A stretch of 32,163 bases of DNA, from contig JAGRFY010000042.1 of the NCBI GenBank assembly GCA_020445765.1, forward strand, positions 1-32,163. The letters are read 5' to 3'. Of this stretch, positions 9,016 to 18,491 are shown one piece after another. The translations under genes and the position numbers were made by a program. This stretch comes from Rhodocyclaceae bacterium (lineage in GTDB: Bacteria; Pseudomonadota; Gammaproteobacteria; Burkholderiales; Rhodocyclaceae). Numbering within the stretch: the stretch's first letter is position 1; each line of letters begins with the position of its first letter. The notes below the pieces were generated by a model. It ran no database searches. It was not told the DNA's origin and saw nothing but the letters and a program-made list of their open reading frames with translations.

Positions 9016-10254
9016 ATGAACGCGCCCACAGAGCACGCCGACATTGCCCGCCAGCACCTGATCGACCCGGAGATCTGCATCCGCTGCAACACCTGCGAAG
9101 AGATGTGTCCGATCGACGCGATCACCCACGATTCGCTCAACTACGTGGTCAAGTTCGACGTCTGCAACTGGTGCAATGCCTGCATCGGCCCCTGCCCCAC
9201 CGGCGCGATCGACAGCATCCGGAACGTCGCGCGGGACAAGCCCTACACCGTCGAGGAGCAGTTCGGCTGGGACGTGCTGCCGGAGCAGACCGACCTCGAT
9301 TCGCTCGAAGTGGGTGGCGAGAACAGCCTGCCCGACGAGGTGCGCGAGATCACCGAGATCGCCACCGCGGGCCAGGGTGGACCGGCGCTGGCACCGTGGT
9401 CGGCGGCCCACCCCTACGTCAATCTTTACGCGGCGAAAAACCCGGTCGAGGCGACCGTGACCGGCAATTTCCGGTTGACCGCCGAAGACGCATCGAGCGA
9501 CATCCACCACATCGTGCTCGATTTCGGCGCGACACCGTTTCCAGTGCTCGAAGGCCAGTCGCTCGGCATCATCCCGCCCGGAGCCGATGCCAACGGCAAG
9601 CCCCACCTGCTGCGCATGTACTCGATCGCCAGCCCCCGCGATGGCGAGCGACCCCACTACAACAACCTCGCACTGACCGTGAAGCGGGTCACCGAGGACC
9701 ATGACGGCAAGCCGGCCCAAGGCGTCGCGTCGAACTACGTGTGCGATCTCAAGAAGGGCGACAAGGTCCAGGTCACCGGTCCCTACGGTTCGAGCTTCCT
9801 GATGCCCAACCATCCGGGCTCGTCGCTGCTGATGATCTGCACCGGCACCGGATCGGCGCCGATGCGCGCGATGACGGAGCGCAGGCGGCGGCGGCGCGAC
9901 CGCAACGAGGGGGGCGAACTGGTGCTGTTCTTCGGCGCGCGCTCGCCCGAGGAGCTGCCGTACTTCGGCCCGCTGCAGAAGCTGCCGAAGGAATTCATCG
10001 ACATGAATCTCGCCTTCTCGCGGGTGCCGGGCCAGCCCAAGCAGTACGTCCAGGATCTGATCCGCGAGCGCGCCGACAAGGTCTTCGAGATGCTCACCGA
10101 CGACAACTGCTACATCTACATCTGCGGCCTGAAGGGCATGGAGTCCGGCGTGCTCGAGGCCTTCCGCGACATCTGCCGTGCCCAGGGCACCGACTGGGAC
10201 ACCCTGCGCCCGCAACTGCTCGGCAAGGCCCGTTTCCACGTCGAGACCTACTGA
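9016..10254 (+). CDS. boxA: Benzoyl-CoA 2,3-epoxidase, reductase subunit (BoxA)
   Basis: A 412-aa iron-sulfur flavoprotein that passes electrons from NADPH to BoxB. The N-terminus holds two [4Fe-4S] ferredoxin motifs: C21, C24, C27, C31 and C50, C53, C56, C60. The rest is a ferredoxin-NADP+ reductase-like module with a FAD-binding RMYSIASPR segment, a pyridine-nucleotide segment [14 protein letters not shown], and a C-terminal [14 protein letters not shown]. Length matches characterised BoxA (about 414 aa). The ATG at 9016 follows GAGGAAGAG. The neighbouring boxB is its obligate partner. No key residue is missing. Confidence 0.96.
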   Translation: MNAPTEHADIARQHLIDPEICIRCNTCEEMCPIDAITHDSLNYVVKFDVCNWCNACIGPCPTGAIDSIRNVARDKPYTVEEQFGWDVLPEQTDLDSLEVGGENSLPDEVREITEIATAGQGGPALAPWSAAHPYVNLYAAKNPVEATVTGNFRLTAEDASSDIHHIVLDFGATPFPVLEGQSLGIIPPGADANGKPHLLRMYSIASPRDGERPHYNNLALTVKRVTEDHDGKPAQGVASNYVCDLKKGDKVQVTGPYGSSFLMPNHPGSSLLMICTGTGSAPMRAMTERRRRRRDRNEGGELVLFFGARSPEELPYFGPLQKLPKEFIDMNLAFSRVPGQPKQYVQDLIRERADKVFEMLTDDNCYIYICGLKGMESGVLEAFRDICRAQGTDWDTLRPQLLGKARFHVETY

Positions 10255-10265
10255 CCCGCGTCGCT

Positions 10266-10318
10266 GCGCCCGCCACGGCATGCCGGGCGGGCGCGCGGAC
10301 CCGGCGGCAGCGCCGCCG
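10266..10318. other. Two adjacent hairpins between boxA and the thiolase gene
   Basis: The first is a perfect 9-bp stem (10266-10274 with 10286-10294) whose 11-nt loop contains the palindrome CGGCATGCCG. The second is a 7-bp stem (CGGCGGC 10302-10308 with GCCGCCG 10312-10318). Neither has a T-run. They could reduce read-through into the thiolase gene or protect the upstream message. Confidence 0.4.
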
Positions 10319-10341
10319 ACAACACCGAGCAGGCAAAAACG

Positions 10342-11550
10342 ATGAAAGACGCTGTGTTTATCTGCGATGGGGTCAGGACCCCGTTCGGCCGCTACGGCGG
10401 CAGCTTGTCCCCGCTGCGCGCCGACGACCTCGCGGCGCTGCCGGTGGCCGAACTGATGACCCGCAACGCCGGTGTCGACTGGGCTGCCGTCGACGACGTC
10501 ATCTTCGGCTGTGCCAACCAGGCCGGCGAAGACAACCGCAACGTCGCCCGCATGGCGGCGCTGCTGGCCGGACTGCCGGTCGAAGTGCCGGGAACCACCA
10601 TCAACCGGCTGTGCGGCTCGAGCCTGGATGCGGTGGCGACCGCGGCCCGTGCGATCAGCAGCGGCGAAGCCGGGCTGATGATCGCCGGCGGCGTCGAGAG
10701 CATGAGCCGTGCCCCCTTCGTCATCGGCAAGGCCGAATCGGCCTTCTCGCGCAGCGCGCGGATCGAGGACACGACGATCGGCTGGCGCTTCGTCAATCCC
10801 CGCATGAAGGGCCTCCACGGCATCGACTCGATGCCGGAGACGGCCGAGAACGTGGCCACCGAATTCGGCATCGCACGCGCCGACCAGGACGCCTTCGCGT
10901 TGCGCAGCCAGCAGCGCTGGGCCGCGGCGGCCGAGGCCGGTTTCTTCGCCGGCGAGATCTTCCCGGTGAGCGTACCGCGGCGCAAGGGCGAGCCCCTGGT
11001 GCTGGCCGCCGACGAGCATCCACGCCCGGATACCAGCGCCGACGGGCTCGCGCGCCTGAAGGGCGTGGTACGTGCCGACGGCTCGGTGACCGCAGGCAAT
11101 GCTTCCGGCGTCAATGACGGCGCCTGCGCGCTGCTGCTGGCCTCCGAGGCCGCGGTCGAGCGATTCGGCCTGAGGCCGCGCGCACGGGTGCTCGGCGCCG
11201 CCGCGGCCGGTGTGCCGCCGCGCATCATGGGCATCGGTCCCGCGCCGGCGAGCGAGAAGCTGCTGGCGCGCCTGGGCCTGTCGATCGAGCGCTTCGACGT
11301 GATCGAGCTCAACGAAGCCTTCGCCGCCCAGGCGCTGGCGGTGACCCGTCGCCTCGGCCTCGCCGACGACGACCCTCGGGTCAATCCCAACGGCGGCGCG
11401 ATTGCGATCGGACACCCGCTCGGCGCCTCGGGCGCGCGGCTGGTGCTGACCGCGATCAACCAGCTCGAAAAGAGCGGCGGCCGCCTCGGGCTGGCGACCA
11501 TGTGCATCGGCGTCGGCCAGGGCATCGCGCTGGCCGTCGAACGCGTCTGA
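10342..11550 (+). CDS. pcaF: 3-oxoadipyl-CoA thiolase
   Basis: A 402-aa thiolase of the 3-oxoadipyl-CoA/acetyl-CoA acyltransferase group. It would cleave 3-oxoadipyl-CoA with CoA to succinyl-CoA and acetyl-CoA, the last step of the box pathway. Catalytic residues are the acyl-accepting C91 (NRLCGSSLDAV), H358 (GHPLGASGAR) and C388 (CIGVGQG). The start MKDAVFICDGVRTPFGRYGG is typical of PcaF/PaaJ proteins. The ribosome site before the ATG at 10342 is weak (GAGCAGG). It lies 87 bp after boxA and 11 bp before the second hemerythrin gene. The substrate is inferred from sequence type and context; a general beta-ketothiolase is the alternative. Confidence 0.9.
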   Translation: MKDAVFICDGVRTPFGRYGGSLSPLRADDLAALPVAELMTRNAGVDWAAVDDVIFGCANQAGEDNRNVARMAALLAGLPVEVPGTTINRLCGSSLDAVATAARAISSGEAGLMIAGGVESMSRAPFVIGKAESAFSRSARIEDTTIGWRFVNPRMKGLHGIDSMPETAENVATEFGIARADQDAFALRSQQRWAAAAEAGFFAGEIFPVSVPRRKGEPLVLAADEHPRPDTSADGLARLKGVVRADGSVTAGNASGVNDGACALLLASEAAVERFGLRPRARVLGAAAAGVPPRIMGIGPAPASEKLLARLGLSIERFDVIELNEAFAAQALAVTRRLGLADDDPRVNPNGGAIAIGHPLGASGARLVLTAINQLEKSGGRLGLATMCIGVGQGIALAVERV

Positions 11551-11561
11551 GGGAGCCCCCG

Positions 11562-12137
11562 ATGAAACCGGAAGCGATCCAGATCATCAAGGACGAACAC
11601 CTGGCGATCGCCGCCGTGATGTACTGCCTGCGCTACCTGGTGCGCCAGATGCGCGACCACGGCGAGGCGCCGAACTTCCCGTTGCTGCACGCGATCCTCG
11701 ACTACGTCGTCTCCTATCCGGATCGCTGGCATCACCCGAAGGAGAACGACTATCTGTTCGCCGCGATCAAGGCGCGTACGCACGACGCCGACGCGATCAT
11801 CGCCCGGCTCGAGCAGGAGCATCGCGACGGCCACCCGCAGATCGAAGATCTGAAGACCCGCCTCAACGATTTCGAACGTGCAGGCAAGGCCGTGCCGTTC
11901 TACCAGGCGGCCGACGCCTATGCGCAGAGCGAGTGGGATCACATGCGTCGCGAGGAAGACGAGTTGATGCCGCTCGCCGAGCGCGCACTGACCGCCGACG
12001 ACTGGCAGCGCATCCACGAGGCCTTCCGCGCGAACGACAACCCGCTTTACGGGCTGAAGCCGAAGGACGACGCCGAGCGCCTCTATCAACGCATCCTCGC
12101 GCTCGCGCCGTCGCCGATCGGCTACGCCAGACGCTGA
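11562..12137 (+). CDS. Hemerythrin-like (HHE) domain protein, box-cluster copy 2
   Basis: A 191-aa soluble protein with a hemerythrin-like domain. Candidate iron ligands are H13 (KDEH), H57/H58 and E61 (HHPKEN), H87 (EQEH), and H127 with E131/E132 (WDHMRREEDE). The ATG at 11562 has GGGAG 6 nt upstream and starts 11 bp after the thiolase stop, so it ends the rightward box operon. It is paralogous to the protein at 189-680 at the other end of the cluster. It has a C-terminal extension of about 25 residues (GLKPKDDAERLYQRILALAP) that the other lacks. The role is unknown; O2 delivery, O2 or iron sensing, or iron supply to BoxB are possibilities from family chemistry only. Confidence 0.88.
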   Translation: MKPEAIQIIKDEHLAIAAVMYCLRYLVRQMRDHGEAPNFPLLHAILDYVVSYPDRWHHPKENDYLFAAIKARTHDADAIIARLEQEHRDGHPQIEDLKTRLNDFERAGKAVPFYQAADAYAQSEWDHMRREEDELMPLAERALTADDWQRIHEAFRANDNPLYGLKPKDDAERLYQRILALAPSPIGYARR

Positions 12138-12160
12138 GTCACTGCCGTCGGATCAACCTC

Positions 12161-12179
12161 GAGTCGGCCACTTCGACTC
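12161..12179. terminator. Possible weak bidirectional terminator between convergent genes
   Basis: A 6-bp inverted repeat (GAGTCG 12161-12166, CGACTC 12174-12179) lies in the 48-bp gap between the convergent hemerythrin and histidine kinase genes. The position suits a shared terminator, but the stem is short and no strong T-run follows. Confidence 0.3.
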
Positions 12180-12185
12180 TCGACT

Positions 12186-14903
12186 TCAAGCCTTGGCAAC
12201 CGCTTGCCTGAAGTCCATGATCGCGCCGACGAGGGCCTTCGAGACTTCCGTGAATCGGTCGCCGAGGGCCGACCTGGCGCCGGCCCTGTCATTGCGCTCG
12301 ACCCGGTCCACCACCTCGCCGGCGCACCGGTGGAAGTCCGCATGCTTGCCAACCAGCTGCCGGTAGCTGGCAAGGGACTCGTGCCGGGTACCCTGACGAC
12401 GGATCCATTGGCCCAGTTCGCACAAGTCATCCCTGCAAACGGTGGCGCTTTCCAGGCGCTCGGTGCTGCTGCCCTCGACGAACCGGCTCAAGCGAATCTT
12501 CAATCCAATGTGGGTGGCAATGTCATTGTCGAAGTTCGACAGGCCGCCGGATCGACCGGAGGATGCGGGCGTCGGCCTCTCTTCCCCGGCGCCGGTCGAT
12601 GCTTCCAGTCCGTGCAGCACCGCCTCGTACAAGCGCTCCGGCGTGACCGGCTTGCTCACGAAGTCACTCATGCCGACTTCGAAGCAGGCACGCTTGTCGC
12701 CATCAAAGGCGTTGGCGGTCATCGCCACGATCGGTGCCGCCGTGTTCAGGGAGTCGATGCGAATGATTCGGGTCGCATCGACGCCATTGAGTACCGGCAT
12801 CTGCATGTCCATCAGGATCAGGTCATAGGCATGTGCCTGGGCCAAATCGACAGCTTCGTAACCATCGACGGCGCTATCAGGGTGCAGACCCGCCTGGATG
12901 AGCAGCTCCTGCGCAATGATCAGGTTGACAGGCTCGTCTTCGACGATCAGGACGCGTGCGTTTCGATGGCGAGCCTGGAGGCGCTCCTTGGCCGAAGCTT
13001 CCACCGCTTCAGGCAACGCTTGCGGTGCATCGCGGCTGCCCTTTCCGACGCGTACCGTGAACCAGAAGGTACTGCCCTTGCCCAGCTCGCTGTCCACACC
13101 GATTTCGCCGTCCATCAATTGCACCAGGCGTTTGCTGAGGGCGAGCCCAAGCCCGGTTCCACCGTATTTTCGGGTGGTCGATGCATCCGCCTGCTCGAAT
13201 ACCAGGAAAAGTCGCTTCTGGTCCGCCGCACTGATGCCGATGCCGGTATCCGCCACTTCGAAGCGAAGCAACATCTCCGTCAATGTCTCTTCGACGAGTC
13301 GTGCACGGACGGCCACATGTCCACAATTGGTGAATTTGACGGCATTCCCGGCAAGGTTGATCAGGATCTGACCGAGGCGCAGCGGATCTCCCAGCAGCGG
13401 CTCGCGGGCCAGCCCGTCGGGAATATCGACAGGGAATGCGAGCCCTTCGTCTGCCGCCCGCTGGCCGAGGATGTTCTTCAGATTGCCGATCACCTCGCTC
13501 AGGGTGAAGGGGATTTGCTCGAGGGGCATATGCGCCGCCTCGATCTTCGACAGATCGAGAATATCGTTGATCAGCCCGAGCAGGTGATGGGATGCGACAT
13601 CGACCTTGTTCAGATAATCCTTCTGGTTCTGATCCGTGGCACGACCCAGGGCCAGGGACGTCATGCCCATGATATGGTTCATCGGGGTGCGCAGTTCGTG
13701 ACTCATGTTTGCCAGAAACGCACTCTTCGCGAGGCTTGCGGCTTCGGCCTTTTCCTTGGCGGCCGCCAGTTCGCGGGTTCTTTCCTCGATCAGGTCTTCC
13801 TGTCTGGCATTGACCTGCGACAATTCGACATAGGCACGACGACGGCTGCGCAATGACCAGCCGAGCACGATCAGGAGCAGCGTCTCCACCGAGGCAAATA
13901 CGATCCATTTGCCGTGCTTCTCCCACAGGGAAAGTTCGCGGTACAGGATCTCGCTGTCTGCCGGCAGGTCCGAACGGGAAATGTTCCAGCGTTTCAGTGC
14001 GCGATCGTCGAACTGATTGACCGAGGCGAAGGTATCCGGGAATGAATCGGGGCTGGCACCCGCGATAAGGTCCGCGATCATCCAGCCGACGCGTTCACCG
14101 GATATCACATAACCCCCGATGGTCCCGGTGCCCAGCAAGGAATCGTGCGTCGCGAAGACCGGCACCGAGGCCGCCGCTGAGAGTTTCTGCAGGACTTCGT
14201 AGGGCGCGGCGCGTGTTCCGGCACGGTCGTGGTTCACGACCTGATAAAGGATCACGGTGTCTCGCGAAAGCTCGGCCACGCGTGAATAGAGTTCCGAAAA
14301 GCTGAAATCCTCGCTCCAGGCCTCGTAGCTGACCCGATCCCTGAAATGCGCCTCCCAGGCAGCGCGAGCGCGCGCCAGTCGACCTGGCAACAGATTGCCG
14401 ATCACCAGGAGCCGACGCGCCTGGGGTTGCAGGTCGAGGGCAACACGAATCTGTCGCTCGAAATCCTCCTTGACCGCCAGCGTTGTTTCGGTCCTCTTGC
14501 CCTCTATCGCGCCGGCATGGACAAGCAGCCGCCTGGCACCGGGGAAGAGGTCGGGGTAGCGCGATAGGAAACTGGCAGCCGGGCCGGCCTCGGTGACGAT
14601 CAGGTCGAATGGGAGATCGCCGTACTTGTTGCGCAGATAATCGACGCGCCATGCGTCATCGTCATTGCCGCGGGCACGCATCGCGTCGAGCCGTTCCTCG
14701 AAAAGCGTGGGAGAGACCTCGTCTATTCGGGCGGCCAAACGCTGATTCAGCCCCGCATGCACGCGCTGCTGCCACGGCAATCGGTCTTCGAAGGACCAGA
14801 GAATCAGGACCTTGGGCTTCAGCGGCGCCGCTGCCGAGACCGCCGTCGAGGCAGCAGCGGCGGCAAGTGACAAGACAACCCCGGCAACCCATTTGAAGGT
14901 CAT
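12186..14903 (-). CDS. Hybrid sensor histidine kinase with periplasmic sensor and C-terminal CZB zinc-binding domain
   Basis: A 905-aa membrane kinase. The order is: signal-anchor-like N-terminus (1-26); periplasmic region of about 28-325 resembling ABC-type substrate-binding sensor domains; transmembrane helix at about 333-350; coiled coil; HisKA with H402 (SHELRTP); HATPase with N520, DTGIG (552-556) and GTGLGLALSK; and a receiver with phosphoacceptor D699 (LMDMQMP) and K751. The last part (about 790-905) looks like a chemoreceptor zinc-binding (CZB) domain, with ligands H798 (ATHIGLKIRL), C828 (DDLCELGQW), H854 and H858 (KHADFH). No HPt domain is present where one is often found. The ATG at 14903 gives a convincing signal peptide, although the ribosome site is weak. 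No response regulator is adjacent, so the output is unknown. Confidence 0.85.
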   Translation of the reverse strand: MTFKWVAGVVLSLAAAAASTAVSAAAPLKPKVLILWSFEDRLPWQQRVHAGLNQRLAARIDEVSPTLFEERLDAMRARGNDDDAWRVDYLRNKYGDLPFDLIVTEAGPAASFLSRYPDLFPGARRLLVHAGAIEGKRTETTLAVKEDFERQIRVALDLQPQARRLLVIGNLLPGRLARARAAWEAHFRDRVSYEAWSEDFSFSELYSRVAELSRDTVILYQVVNHDRAGTRAAPYEVLQKLSAAASVPVFATHDSLLGTGTIGGYVISGERVGWMIADLIAGASPDSFPDTFASVNQFDDRALKRWNISRSDLPADSEILYRELSLWEKHGKWIVFASVETLLLIVLGWSLRSRRRAYVELSQVNARQEDLIEERTRELAAAKEKAEAASLAKSAFLANMSHELRTPMNHIMGMTSLALGRATDQNQKDYLNKVDVASHHLLGLINDILDLSKIEAAHMPLEQIPFTLSEVIGNLKNILGQRAADEGLAFPVDIPDGLAREPLLGDPLRLGQILINLAGNAVKFTNCGHVAVRARLVEETLTEMLLRFEVADTGIGISAADQKRLFLVFEQADASTTRKYGGTGLGLALSKRLVQLMDGEIGVDSELGKGSTFWFTVRVGKGSRDAPQALPEAVEASAKERLQARHRNARVLIVEDEPVNLIIAQELLIQAGLHPDSAVDGYEAVDLAQAHAYDLILMDMQMPVLNGVDATRIIRIDSLNTAAPIVAMTANAFDGDKRACFEVGMSDFVSKPVTPERLYEAVLHGLEASTGAGEERPTPASSGRSGGLSNFDNDIATHIGLKIRLSRFVEGSSTERLESATVCRDDLCELGQWIRRQGTRHESLASYRQLVGKHADFHRCAGEVVDRVERNDRAGARSALGDRFTEVSKALVGAIMDFRQAVAKA

Positions 14904-15388
14904 GTCGGAAAGGTCCAGAACGTCATCCTCATTGGAAGTGCGTACATTCGCGGGTCACTCGTCCAATCGACGGCGCGAGGCGACGGCCTGGCCAAACACC
15001 CGATATCGCTGTGCCCCCAAGACGACCGGACGCGTTCGCCAAGAATCATCGCCGTTCCTGGCGGCTGCTCGTGGCGGGGATCATACGGCAATCGACTGCG
15101 TGGCATCTCCAGGTCCTACTCGCGCCGGCTCTCGCGTGCGCCTCCCCGCAACAACGTGACCGGGCGGCTCCGGCAGCGTGTGCCACGGTGATCGCACGGC
15201 CCGGCGCGCCGAGGCTCGCCGCACTCGGCGTCGAGACCCACCCCGCGACGGCACGCGTCCCGGATCTCGAGGGTCGCATGCTCGTGCAGGTGCCGACAGC
15301 GGCGGCGCCGCGGCGTCCAGCTCAAAGCCGAGATTGGGGCCCATGCGCGGTTCGAATCCGCGGCCACGGGCACCGCGGCAAACCGCCA
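14904..15388. other. 485-bp gap without a supported gene
   Basis: No intact gene with a ribosome site is evident. One plus-strand frame (about 15185-15300) encodes PRLAALGVETHPATARVP followed by LEGRMLVQVPTAAAP, which recalls the N-terminal region of RND-type periplasmic adaptor proteins, but the homology does not continue downstream. A short decayed remnant is possible (low confidence). GGTTCGAATCC at 15349-15359 looks like a tRNA T-loop, but no tRNA surrounds it on either strand. CCGCGG repeats at 15358-15378 can form a weak hairpin after the kinase gene that ends at 15389. Confidence 0.4.
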
Positions 15389-17791
15389 TCAGGCGCCGCG
15401 GCCGTCTTGGCGCAACCATCGCCTGGCGATGCGGTAGAGGTCGTCAGGCACGACCGGCTTGGCGATGAAATCGTTCATGCCGGCGTCAAGGCAACGCTGC
15501 CGATCCTCGGCAAAGGCGTTGGCAGTCATCGCGATGATCGGCACCGAGCGGCAATCCGGCAGCCGCCGGATCGCGCGGGTGGCATCCAGCCCGTCGAGGC
15601 GCGGCATCTGCATGTCCATCAGGATCAGCGCGAAGGCTTGCGCGCGGCAGGATGCGACCGCCTCGATGCCATCCTCGGCCTCGGTCACGATCATATGGGC
15701 GTCTTCGAGGATGAAGCGGCCGACTTCCCGGTTGACCGGATCGTCGTCGACCAGCAGCACGCGCAGTCCGCGAAAGACGTCCTGAACCTGCTCGAGGTCG
15801 GCAATCGACTCGTCGGCCGGCTGCCCTGCTTCGACTTCCGCCTCCGTCATCGGCTCCAGAACGACCGTGAACCAGAAGCGCGAGCCGCCGCCGGAGACCG
15901 GCTCGGCGCCCACTTCGCCCCCCATCAACTGAGCCAGCTGGCGGGTGATCGCCAGCCCCAGCCCGGTGCCGCCATAGCGGCGGGTGGTGGAGTTGTCGGC
16001 CTGTTCGAAGGCATGGAAGAGGCGCTCGACCGCCGCCTTGCGGATACCGATTCCGGTGTCTTCGACCTCGAAGTGGACCTTGACCCGTCGCGACGCCTGC
16101 GAGTCCACCCTGGCACGGATCGAGATCCGCCCGCGCTCGGTGAACTTGACCGCGTTGGTGGCGAAATTGGTCAGCGCCTGGCGCAGGCGCGTGGCATCGC
16201 CCCGCAGCAAGACGGCATCACCATTCACCTCCGTCCGGATCTCGAGGCCCTTGGCCTTGGCTGCTTCGCCGATCAGCGACGCGACCTCGCCGACGACCCG
16301 TCCGATGTCGACCCGGCCCTGCTCGAGCACCAGCTTCCCGGCCTCGATCTTGGACAGATCCAGAACTGCATTGATGACGCCCAGCAGGTGGGAACCAGCG
16401 TCCGTGAGCTGCTGCAGATGATGGTGCTGCGACGCAGACAAGCCCTCCCGCTTGAGCATGTGCGCCATCCCGAACATGGCATTGAGCGGGGTCCGAATCT
16501 CGTGGCTCATGTTGGCCAGGAAGGCGCTCTTGGCCCGATTGGCCTCCTCGGCCTGTTCCTTGGCCCGCGAAAGCTCGAGCGTGCGCGCGCGAACGCGATG
16601 CTCGAGCGTCTGGCGGTACTCGTGCAGTTCTTCGAGCGCGCGCCTGGACGACGTGACGTCCTCGAACATGCCCAGCACACCGACGATCTCGCCATGGCGG
16701 TCGCGCAGCGGCACCTTCGATGTGCGCAGCCAGATCGTCCCGCCGTCGTCGGCCGGAAAAGGCTCCTCGAAGCTCAGGCGCGCCGCGCCGGAGGCGATCA
16801 CCGCGGCGTCGTCGGCCCGGTAGCGGGCGGCCATGCCGGACCAGGGCATGTCGAAATCGGATTTTCCGAGAAGCGACTTCGGCGATTCGAAGCCCGCATC
16901 GCGGGCGAAGGCGCTATTGCATCCGAGATAGCGAAGTTCCCGGTCCTTCCAGAAGATTCGCACTGGCGCCGAATCGATGATCGTCAGCAGGAAGTTGTGC
17001 GATTCGGTCAGCGTGTCGCTGAGCGTCTGCAATTGCGATTCGCGGAACCTCGCCTGTCGGATCGCATCGCCCGCGGTGTGCTTCAGACCGATCACCGCCG
17101 CCGCCAGGCGTTCGAACTCGTCCGCCGGGCTTCTGTCCGGCCGGGCGGCGGCAGGCGCCAGCTGCTGCAATTCCTCAGGTCCGATTTCTTGCAGTTCGTG
17201 GGCGACCAGCAACAGGCGCCGCCGCACCACACGGTGGTAGGCGAGTGCCGTGGCCGAGGCCACCAGAAGGATCAGCAGTGCACCAATGGCGACACTGGAG
17301 AATGCCCGCTGCGCAACCTGCGAGCGATAGCGGCCGAGGTCGGTGCCGAGTACCAGCACGCCGAGGTCGTGCTGCCGGCCATCGTTCTGCAAGTGCAGCG
17401 GAAAGCGACGTTCCAGGCTGTCGCCGGGCATCGCGTCCGCACCGAGCCTGAGCTCGGGCCGCCCGGGCTCCTGCAGCACCACGCGATCGACGTCGCGCAG
17501 ACTGGCCAGTGCCTGCAACTGGGTGTTGATGCGGATGTCGTCGAAGGCCCATACGCTTTCCGCCAGCGGCGGCGCGGTCGACCGCCCGATCACATCGAGC
17601 TGGGTCGACATCGCGTCCACCAGGTCGTCGTACTCGGTCCAGGCCAGAATCAGCGCGGACAGCAGCGCCATGCCGACACCCAGCAGCATCGGCCACAGCA
17701 GGAGCCGACGTGCAGTGCGGCTGCGCATTCCGATGCCTGCGCGGCCACGCCCGGAGCCGGTGGCGACCGGCAGATCCCCGAGGCTAGTCAC
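15389..17791 (-). CDS. PAS-containing hybrid sensor histidine kinase
   Basis: An 800-aa membrane kinase. Helices at about 27-50 and 163-185 flank a periplasmic region of about 110 residues. A short linker leads to a PAS domain (about 262-380), HisKA with H430 (SHEIRTP), HATPase with N546, DTGIG (578-582) and GTGLGLAI, and a receiver with D726 (LMDMQMP) and K778. The GTG at 17791 overlaps the end of the upstream solute-binding gene by 8 bp, implying translational coupling. An alternative ATG at 17728 gives 779 aa and still includes both membrane helices. The small periplasmic loop together with a separate binding protein suggests a split, BvgS-like sensor. No response regulator or HPt is adjacent, so phosphate must go to a partner elsewhere. 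Confidence 0.85.
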   Translation of the reverse strand: MTSLGDLPVATGSGRGRAGIGMRSRTARRLLLWPMLLGVGMALLSALILAWTEYDDLVDAMSTQLDVIGRSTAPPLAESVWAFDDIRINTQLQALASLRDVDRVVLQEPGRPELRLGADAMPGDSLERRFPLHLQNDGRQHDLGVLVLGTDLGRYRSQVAQRAFSSVAIGALLILLVASATALAYHRVVRRRLLLVAHELQEIGPEELQQLAPAAARPDRSPADEFERLAAAVIGLKHTAGDAIRQARFRESQLQTLSDTLTESHNFLLTIIDSAPVRIFWKDRELRYLGCNSAFARDAGFESPKSLLGKSDFDMPWSGMAARYRADDAAVIASGAARLSFEEPFPADDGGTIWLRTSKVPLRDRHGEIVGVLGMFEDVTSSRRALEELHEYRQTLEHRVRARTLELSRAKEQAEEANRAKSAFLANMSHEIRTPLNAMFGMAHMLKREGLSASQHHHLQQLTDAGSHLLGVINAVLDLSKIEAGKLVLEQGRVDIGRVVGEVASLIGEAAKAKGLEIRTEVNGDAVLLRGDATRLRQALTNFATNAVKFTERGRISIRARVDSQASRRVKVHFEVEDTGIGIRKAAVERLFHAFEQADNSTTRRYGGTGLGLAITRQLAQLMGGEVGAEPVSGGGSRFWFTVVLEPMTEAEVEAGQPADESIADLEQVQDVFRGLRVLLVDDDPVNREVGRFILEDAHMIVTEAEDGIEAVASCRAQAFALILMDMQMPRLDGLDATRAIRRLPDCRSVPIIAMTANAFAEDRQRCLDAGMNDFIAKPVVPDDLYRIARRWLRQDGRGA

Positions 17792-18491
17792 CCGAGATCC
17801 CGGCGATGATCCTGGCGTGACTGCCGTCCGCCTTCATGGCGCGGATGCTCGCGGCGAGTTCGGGCACCAGCGCAGAATGCCGTGCATTCAGGTAGAGATA
17901 CAGATCCACTTCCTTCAACGCCGGTCCGAGCGGAACGATCTGCGGCATCTGCATGCTACGGGCGAGCGCGACGCCATCCCCCCGCGTGTACAGTGCCAGG
18001 TCGATCCGCCCGGCCGCCAGCATCCTGAACAGTTGTTCCGGTTGATCGACCTTGGTCAGGGCCCTGACGCCGGATACCTTCTTTTCGAAGAGCTTCCATC
18101 CGGTGATGAAGCCGACCCGGTACGGCTCGAGACTCGTCCAGCCTTGGTCGAGCCGGATCGACGAATCCCTGGCGAAGGCAACGAAGGCGATGCGCTGGTA
18201 GGGTTCCGGTACGCGTATCAGGTTCGGATACTGCTTTTCGAGGCCCTCGACACGCAGGCCTTCGCCATCGACCTGGCCCAGGTTCGCCGACTGCAGGGAG
18301 CGTTCCGACGGCTGAATGACCAGCCGCAAGCCGAACCCGAGTCGTTGCAGCGCCTCTCGGGTGATCGCCTCGAGCACTTGTCGATCGATCGGCGTGCTGT
18401 TGCTGCTGACGGTGATCGTTTGCTGGGCATGGGCCACGCCGAGGCCGATCGCCAGAGTGGCAAGCGCCAGCGTGACGACACGACGAATCAT
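17784..18491 (-). CDS. Periplasmic solute-binding protein (SBP family 3-like), likely sensor partner of the kinase
   Basis: A 235-aa protein with a clear signal peptide ([22 protein letters not shown], cut near residue 22) followed by [15 protein letters not shown]. The fold signature resembles small polar-amino-acid binding proteins (Bac_SBP3) fused to or paired with sensors: an early [10 protein letters not shown] segment, [13 protein letters not shown], and [13 protein letters not shown]. The ATG at 18491 follows GGAGAATTGA. No transporter permease or ATPase gene is nearby, and the stop overlaps the kinase start by 8 bp. This argues for ligand sensing rather than uptake. The ligand cannot be read from the sequence. 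It is shorter than typical transport SBPs (about 260-280 aa). Confidence 0.8.
   Translation of the reverse strand: MIRRVVTLALATLAIGLGVAHAQQTITVSSNSTPIDRQVLEAITREALQRLGFGLRLVIQPSERSLQSANLGQVDGEGLRVEGLEKQYPNLIRVPEPYQRIAFVAFARDSSIRLDQGWTSLEPYRVGFITGWKLFEKKVSGVRALTKVDQPEQLFRMLAAGRIDLALYTRGDGVALARSMQMPQIVPLGPALKEVDLYLYLNARHSALVPELAASIRAMKADGSHARIIAGISGD

Noticed and set aside
7804-11415. A 1203-codon open frame on the minus strand across boxB, boxA and the thiolase gene
   Set aside because: It is antisense to three well-identified enzymes with intact catalytic motifs. Long antisense frames are common in GC-rich DNA, and its translation is low-complexity with no recognisable domain.
15346-15362. 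tRNA-like T-arm (CGCGG-TTCGAAT-CCGCG)
   Set aside because: No matching acceptor stem, anticodon arm or D-arm is found at the right distance on either strand, so it is a chance palindrome.
15011-17809. A 932-codon plus-strand frame opposite the PAS histidine kinase
   Set aside because: The kinase on the minus strand has complete HisKA, HATPase and receiver motifs. The plus-strand translation is a compositional shadow, apart from the short stretch near 15185-15330 noted separately.
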